DNA from: Polynucleobacter sp. 15G-AUS-farblos
Lineage (GTDB): Bacteria; Pseudomonadota; Gammaproteobacteria; Burkholderiales; Burkholderiaceae
Length of the DNA stretch: 64,000 nt
NCBI RefSeq assembly: GCF_018882445.1
Contig: NZ_JACVOM010000001.1
Location: forward strand, 186,001-250,000
Reading direction: 5' to 3'
Within the stretch, counting starts at the first letter, position 1. The number at the start of each line of letters is the position of its first letter. Both the position numbers and the translations under genes were made by a program. The notes under the pieces are model-generated. The model had not been told where the DNA came from. It ran no database searches and saw only the letters and a program-made list of their open reading frames with translations. Below are positions 58,722 to 64,000 of the stretch, piece after piece.

Positions 58722-59546
58722 TTAGTCAGCTCCTAGGAGACTGAGCTCTTCACTTGTAAAGCCAGCTTGCCTTCTTCCTTCTAAATTAAAGGGGCCTTTT
58801 AAAATAGGTGCACGATATTTTCTAGCTAATTCTTTATAACTTGAAATGGCAGAGAGGCCTTCTTGCTCACATAAGAAATTAAACCATTTATTCCCAATCA
58901 AAACGTGCCCTATTTCGTCCTGAAGAATAATTTCCAGAATCTCTACTGCTCTTACATCTTTGATTTGCTGAAACCGATTACGAATCATCGGCACTGCATC
59001 TAAGCCCCTAGCCTCCATTGTTCTGGGGACAAGTGCCATACGCGCAATGACTGCATCCGTCGTTCTCTCAACCATCTCCCATAAACTATTATGCGCAAGA
59101 AAATCACCATAGGTATAGCCTAATTGCTTTAAATAACCATCTAGCAAGCTAAAGTGAAATGCCTCTTCTTTGGCGACCTTAAGCCAATCCTCATAGTAGG
59201 CTTTTGGCATTCCCTGAAAGCGCCAGATGGCATCTAAGGCCAAATTCATCGCATTAAATTCAATATGAGCTAAAGAATGTAATAAGGAAGCTCGACCTTG
59301 ATCGGTATTCATTGCCCGCTTAGGCACTTCTAAGGGTGGCACCAATTCGGGTTTGATTGGTCGCCCAGGAATACAAATCGCACTAGCATCTATTAAGGCA
59401 TCAACATTCAAGCTGACTTGATTAGCATGGTATTGATCAAACAATTGATTGAGGTCACTGACCTTAGACTGGGGATCAGTCAGAGCCAGTATTTCGAGAG
59501 AGGCTTGGCGTAGTTCACTGATATTCATTAAAGGGGTAAAGGCCAT
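58722..59546 (-). CDS. DUF455-type ferritin-like protein
   Basis: A 274-residue four-helix-bundle protein. Metal ligands appear as Glu in HIEFNAMNLALDAIW, EEAFH in VAKEEAFHFSLLDGY, and DEIGH in ILQDEIGHVLIGNKWF, the E...ExxH...ExxH layout of ferritin-like di-iron proteins. The family (DUF455) has no settled function; ideas include rhamnose- or tRNA-related oxidation, and MiaE is a distant relative. Soluble, no signal peptide, monocistronic. Confidence 0.82.
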   Translation of the reverse strand: MAFTPLMNISELRQASLEILALTDPQSKVSDLNQLFDQYHANQVSLNVDALIDASAICIPGRPIKPELVPPLEVPKRAMNTDQGRASLLHSLAHIEFNAMNLALDAIWRFQGMPKAYYEDWLKVAKEEAFHFSLLDGYLKQLGYTYGDFLAHNSLWEMVERTTDAVIARMALVPRTMEARGLDAVPMIRNRFQQIKDVRAVEILEIILQDEIGHVLIGNKWFNFLCEQEGLSAISSYKELARKYRAPILKGPFNLEGRRQAGFTSEELSLLGAD

Positions 59547-59572
59547 ACTAGGAGTTTAATAGCTATAAGGTC

Positions 59573-59612
59573 AATAATGAGGCCTTCTAGTTTGAAAAAC
59601 CGCTTCATTATT
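59573..59612. repeat. Inverted repeat upstream of Bug protein gene
   Basis: AATAATGA (59573-59580) and TCATTATT (59605-59612) form an 8-base perfect inverted repeat in the 129-base divergent region between the DUF455 and Bug genes. It may be an operator; length is modest for AT-rich sequence. Confidence 0.3.
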
Positions 59613-59675
59613 CAATATTAATGCTATAAAACAGCTACACAAAGCTTTCCCATTCCAGACTAATGGAGATTTCTT

Positions 59676-60656
59676 ATGCATATGTTTCGAACACTGAAAA
59701 TCGTTATTACAACGCTATTTATTCTAAATAGTCATTTAGCATCGGCTCAATCAGGATTTCCTGATCAGCCAATCAAGTTGATTGTTCCATTCGGGCCTGG
59801 TGGCTCGACTGATTTAGCTGCCCGTCTCATTGCTGAATATGCCGGACGAGAATTGGGTCAATCCATCATCGTAGAAAACCGTGCGGGTGCAGGTGGCTCC
59901 GTAGGAATGGAGTATGTAGCAAAGTCCAAGCCTGATGGATACACCCTTGGAATGGCCACCATGAGTACCCATGGCGCTAATTCGGCAGTCTATGGCAATA
60001 AATTAAAGTACGATCCCATAAAAGATTTTGCCCCGATTACCAATGTTGCAACTACTCCTAGTGTATTTGCCGTAAATCCCAAAGTTGCAGCAAATAATAT
60101 GCAGCAATTTATTGCGCTAGCCCAAGCCAATCCAAATAAGTACAGCTACGCTAGTCCGGGCACCGGCTCATTGGGTCACGCTAATGTGGAATATTTTGCT
60201 GCTCTTGCAAACATACGCTTATTGCATGTTCCATACAAAGGTGCAGGTGCAGCCATGAATGACGCTTTAGCGGGCCAGGTCGATGCGATTACTGATAACC
60301 TCCCCTCAGCGCTGCCGCACATTAAAGCTGGTCGCTTACGCGCTCTTGCAGTCCTTTCTGACAAACGTTCGCCAGCACTCCCTGATGTTCCTACCTATGG
60401 AGAATTAGGATACCCACAAATGGGTAATGGAGGATGGTTTGGCATTGTGGCTCCTGTAGGCACTCCACCAAGCGTCATCACAAAACTCAACAAAGCCATT
60501 CTTCAAGCCATGAAAAATCCTGATCTGATCAAAAAATTAGATGAATCAGGCGCAATAGCAATTCCCGGTACGCCTGCAGAATTTGCAACTCAGATCCAAC
60601 AGGCGATAGACCGATATCAACGTATCGCCAAGATTGCCAAAATACAAGTTGACTGA
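59676..60656 (+). CDS. Bug-family tripartite tricarboxylate transporter binding protein
   Basis: A 326-residue periplasmic binding protein with a signal peptide ending LASAQSGF. It has the full set of Bug motifs: PIKLIVPFGPGGSTDLAARLIA, VENRAGAGGSVGMEYVAKSKPDG, ASPGTGSLGHANVEYF and VPYKGAGAAMNDALAG. It is a different paralogue from the one at 22131. The N-formylglutamate amidohydrolase gene begins five bases after its stop, so the ligand may be an N-acylated amino acid or other acid handled by that enzyme. No TctAB genes adjoin. Confidence 0.9.
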   Translation: MHMFRTLKIVITTLFILNSHLASAQSGFPDQPIKLIVPFGPGGSTDLAARLIAEYAGRELGQSIIVENRAGAGGSVGMEYVAKSKPDGYTLGMATMSTHGANSAVYGNKLKYDPIKDFAPITNVATTPSVFAVNPKVAANNMQQFIALAQANPNKYSYASPGTGSLGHANVEYFAALANIRLLHVPYKGAGAAMNDALAGQVDAITDNLPSALPHIKAGRLRALAVLSDKRSPALPDVPTYGELGYPQMGNGGWFGIVAPVGTPPSVITKLNKAILQAMKNPDLIKKLDESGAIAIPGTPAEFATQIQQAIDRYQRIAKIAKIQVD

Positions 60657-60661
60657 CCCCC

Positions 60662-61543
60662 ATGTCCTCCAGCATAACGCCATACGTTCTTCTTGAAGCA
60701 CAAGCCCCCCAAATTCCCTTGGTTTGTGATTCTCCACACAGTGGCACCATGTATCCAGATGATTTTGGTCATGTCTTATCTCATGCACAACTGAGAGCTG
60801 GTGAAGACACGCACGTTGACAAACTATGGTCAGCCACCCCGAGTGTAGGCGCGTCATTATTAATGGCCAAGTTTCCGAGAACCTACATTGATCCAAATCG
60901 GACCTTAAATGATATTGATCAACTATTGCTTGGTGAGGTATGGCCAGAACCCTTGCAGCCCACTGAAAAAAGTCGCTTAGGATTTGGATTAATTTGGCGC
61001 AATCTTAATGCGACTACACCAATCTATGACCGTCAATTAAGTATTGCCGAAGTTAGAAATCGAATTGATCAATACTATCTTCCATATCATGCCGCCCTCA
61101 ATGATGCTATTGAAGAAAAAGTAAAGCAATTTGGCAGCGTCTGGCATCTAAACCTTCACTCAATGCCAAATAATGCTTATGAAAGATTGCAAATAAAAAA
61201 TCCTCCGCATCCACTTGCCGACTTCGTTCTTGGGGATCGTGATGGCACCACTTGTGAACCTGAATTTATGGATCTGATTGAGAATAATCTAAGATCAATG
61301 GGTTACTCTGTAGCTCGCAATGACCCCTATAAGGGTATGCAACTCATAGCCAATATTGGAAAGCCAAAAGAAAATCGACACAGCATGCAAATCGAAATTC
61401 GGCGACCAATTTATATGGATGAGATCACTCGAGAACCAAGCAGCAATTTTGAAGTGGTGCAGAAAGATATTTCCACCCTTCTAGAAAAAATTGCTAGCTA
61501 TCTAAAAGAGCAAAAATTACCTAATATCATTCCCACTCAATAG
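60662..61543 (+). CDS. N-formylglutamate amidohydrolase family protein
   Basis: A 293-residue zinc hydrolase. Key features: [32 protein letters not shown] and LHSMPN, with the histidines expected to hold zinc. The named reaction releases formate from N-formylglutamate at the end of one histidine pathway, but no other hut genes are here, and the family also includes amidases acting on other N-acyl amino acids. Probably co-transcribed with the Bug gene. Its last 17 bases overlap the end of guaA on the other strand. Confidence 0.83.
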   Translation: MSSSITPYVLLEAQAPQIPLVCDSPHSGTMYPDDFGHVLSHAQLRAGEDTHVDKLWSATPSVGASLLMAKFPRTYIDPNRTLNDIDQLLLGEVWPEPLQPTEKSRLGFGLIWRNLNATTPIYDRQLSIAEVRNRIDQYYLPYHAALNDAIEEKVKQFGSVWHLNLHSMPNNAYERLQIKNPPHPLADFVLGDRDGTTCEPEFMDLIENNLRSMGYSVARNDPYKGMQLIANIGKPKENRHSMQIEIRRPIYMDEITREPSSNFEVVQKDISTLLEKIASYLKEQKLPNIIPTQ

Positions 61544-63134
61544 TGGCAGGAGGTTTTCCGCTAATGTCGTAGACAACGCGATTGAGGCCACGCACCTCAT
61601 TAATGATGCGATTAGAAACTCTACCCAATAACTCATGAGGTAAATGAGCCCAATGTGCCGTCATGAAGTCTTGCGTTTGGACCGCTCTGAGTGCTACGAC
61701 ATATTCATAGGTACGCCCATCGCCCATGACACCTACTGACTTGACTGGTAAAAAGACTGCAAAGGCTTGGCTGGTTAGATCATACCAAGACTTCTGACTT
61801 ACTTCATCAATCGTATTGCGCAACTCTTCGATAAAGATCGCATCTGCACGCTGGAGTAGATGGGCATACTCTGCCTTCACTTCTCCCAAGATGCGGACAC
61901 CTAGACCAGGGCCTGGGAATGGATGGCGATAAACCATCTCCCTTGGTAAACCCAAAGCAACACCAAGTTCACGCACCTCATCCTTAAATAGTTCACGTAA
62001 TGGTTCAAGCAATTTCAGGTGCATATCATCAGGTAGGCCACCCACATTGTGGTGACTCTTGATGGTATGAGCCCCTTTTTTGCCTTTACCAGCAGACTCA
62101 ATCACATCAGGATAAATAGTTCCCTGCGCAAGCCATTTGGCATTCTCAATTTTGGCCGATTCAGTTTGGAATATTTCTACGAATTCCTTACCGATAATTT
62201 TGCGCTTAGCTTCTGGATCAGAAATACCAGCCAACTTCGACATAAATGTCTGTGCTGCATCTACACGAATCACTTTCACACCAAGATTTCGCGCAAACAT
62301 CTCCATCACCATATCGCCTTCGTTCAAGCGAAGTAAGCCGTGATCTACAAAAACACAAGTGAGTTGATCGCCAATAGCACGATGAATTAAGGCTGCAGCA
62401 ACACTAGAATCAACGCCGCCAGATAAACCAAGAATCACTTCTTCCTTACCTACCTGCTTACGAATATGCTCAACCGCCTCGCTAATGTAATCACCCATGA
62501 CCCAATCTGGCTTACATTGGCAGATCTCATGGACAAAACGCTCAATGATTGCTGTCCCTTGAATGGTGTGCGTTACCTCCGGGTGAAATTGAAAGGCATA
62601 AAAGCGACGATCTTCATCAGCCATGCCGGCAATTGGACAAGATTCAGTTGACGCCATTAACTTGAATGAAGGAGGCATTGTGGTCACCGAATCGCCGTGA
62701 CTCATCCACACCTTCAGAATGCCGTGACCTTCACTAGTAGAAAAGTCTTGAATGCCCTTGAGAAGATGGGTGTGACCATGCGCTCGAACTTCTGAATATC
62801 CAAATTCACGAGCCTTACCCAATGATTCAGCAGAAGCAACTGCACCACCCAATTGGGTAGCCATGGTTTGCATACCGTAGCAAATACCTAAAACGGGAAC
62901 GCCTAATTCAAAAACGATTTGTGGTGCTCGCGGACTACCATCTTCAGTTACGGAGCTAGGTCCACCAGAAAGGATGATGCCTTTACCACCCTGCTCTTGA
63001 ATGAATTTGCGAATGAATTCTGGGTCGCAATCATAAGGATGAATCTCTGAGTACACCCGCGCATCGCGCACACGTCTAGCAATTAATTGAGTTACTTGCG
63101 AACCAAAGTCGAGTATCAGTATTTTGTCGTGCAC
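61527..63134 (-). CDS. guaA: GMP synthase (glutamine-hydrolysing)
   Basis: A 535-residue enzyme. N-terminal glutamine amidotransferase with nucleophile Cys85 (GICYGMQ) and [10 protein letters not shown]; the central ATP pyrophosphatase has the P-loop [15 protein letters not shown], and the C-terminal dimerisation domain ends [18 protein letters not shown]. It aminates XMP to GMP. guaB lies 24 bases upstream on the same strand, giving the usual guaB-guaA operon order. Confidence 0.96.
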   Translation of the reverse strand: MHDKILILDFGSQVTQLIARRVRDARVYSEIHPYDCDPEFIRKFIQEQGGKGIILSGGPSSVTEDGSPRAPQIVFELGVPVLGICYGMQTMATQLGGAVASAESLGKAREFGYSEVRAHGHTHLLKGIQDFSTSEGHGILKVWMSHGDSVTTMPPSFKLMASTESCPIAGMADEDRRFYAFQFHPEVTHTIQGTAIIERFVHEICQCKPDWVMGDYISEAVEHIRKQVGKEEVILGLSGGVDSSVAAALIHRAIGDQLTCVFVDHGLLRLNEGDMVMEMFARNLGVKVIRVDAAQTFMSKLAGISDPEAKRKIIGKEFVEIFQTESAKIENAKWLAQGTIYPDVIESAGKGKKGAHTIKSHHNVGGLPDDMHLKLLEPLRELFKDEVRELGVALGLPREMVYRHPFPGPGLGVRILGEVKAEYAHLLQRADAIFIEELRNTIDEVSQKSWYDLTSQAFAVFLPVKSVGVMGDGRTYEYVVALRAVQTQDFMTAHWAHLPHELLGRVSNRIINEVRGLNRVVYDISGKPPATIEWE

Positions 63135-63158
63135 GAATGAAGCAATCTTAATTAAGTC

Positions 63159-64000
<842 letters not shown>

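Noticed and set aside
60546..60896. 116-codon minus-strand frame across the Bug/amidohydrolase junction
   Set aside because: Covers the ends of two clear genes on the other strand and has no protein-like features.

Overview
The window looks like a chromosome segment of a free-living betaproteobacterium of the Burkholderiales. The closest overall match is a Polynucleobacter-type freshwater bacterium: moderate G+C, very short intergenic gaps, overlapping convergent stop codons, orphan Bug (tripartite tricarboxylate) binding proteins, CaiB-type CoA-transferases, TcuAB and a poly-hydroxybutyrate-type dehydrogenase. This assignment is inference from gene content and protein style. No rRNA, tRNA, insertion sequence, prophage or CRISPR array was seen. 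No gene-free stretch exceeds 300 bases. Both edges cut genes: a multi-domain rhodanese on the left and guaB on the right.

Layout. 1-10.9 kb is housekeeping and small proteins: rhodanese, a small lipoprotein, a Trp-rich small protein, a phasin-like protein, truncated haemoglobin, a BaiN/YhiN flavoprotein, a channel-like membrane protein, a LOG-family hydrolase, a family-3 binding protein, NnrD, a DMT exporter, a Lys-rich exported protein, a nitrobindin-like protein and a class V aminotransferase. 11-16.8 kb holds tcuAB, a second DMT transporter, an FMN alpha-hydroxyacid dehydrogenase and a DUF4239-type membrane protein whose true start seems to be a rare ATT codon. 17-21 kb is a redox/oxygen group: Old Yellow Enzyme, rubredoxin, rubredoxin reductase, a PuuD-like membrane protein and FeSOD. 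21.2-23.9 kb has HMG-CoA lyase, a Bug protein and 3-hydroxybutyrate dehydrogenase.

24-40 kb is the most distinctive region, a catabolic island. It has a three-subunit molybdenum hydroxylase with a CoxG-like protein on the minus strand. Facing it are a TetR regulator, a VOC metalloenzyme, a 2,6-dihydroxypyridine-hydroxylase-like flavin monooxygenase and a complete branched-chain-amino-acid-type ABC importer (livK-H-M-G-F). Two CaiB CoA-transferases and an acyl-CoA dehydrogenase follow. Together they suggest uptake, hydroxylation, oxygenation and CoA-dependent breakdown of an unidentified, possibly N-heteroaromatic, acid. Palindromes in the two divergent promoter regions are candidate operators.

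40-48 kb carries a cardiolipin synthase/EEP nuclease/Bfd-like operon, a TupBC-type tungstate importer core lacking its binding protein, the Fe-S carrier ApbC, and a divergent copper chaperone/CopA pair. 48-53 kb is an envelope glycan/lipid cluster (GT39, flippase-like protein, GT9, PAP2 phosphatase). 53-64 kb has rlmJ, a SOUL protein, LD-carboxypeptidase, tadA, queD, queE, two tandem paralogous lipoproteins of unknown function, a DUF455 ferritin-like protein, a Bug protein with an N-formylglutamate amidohydrolase, and the guaB-guaA purine operon.
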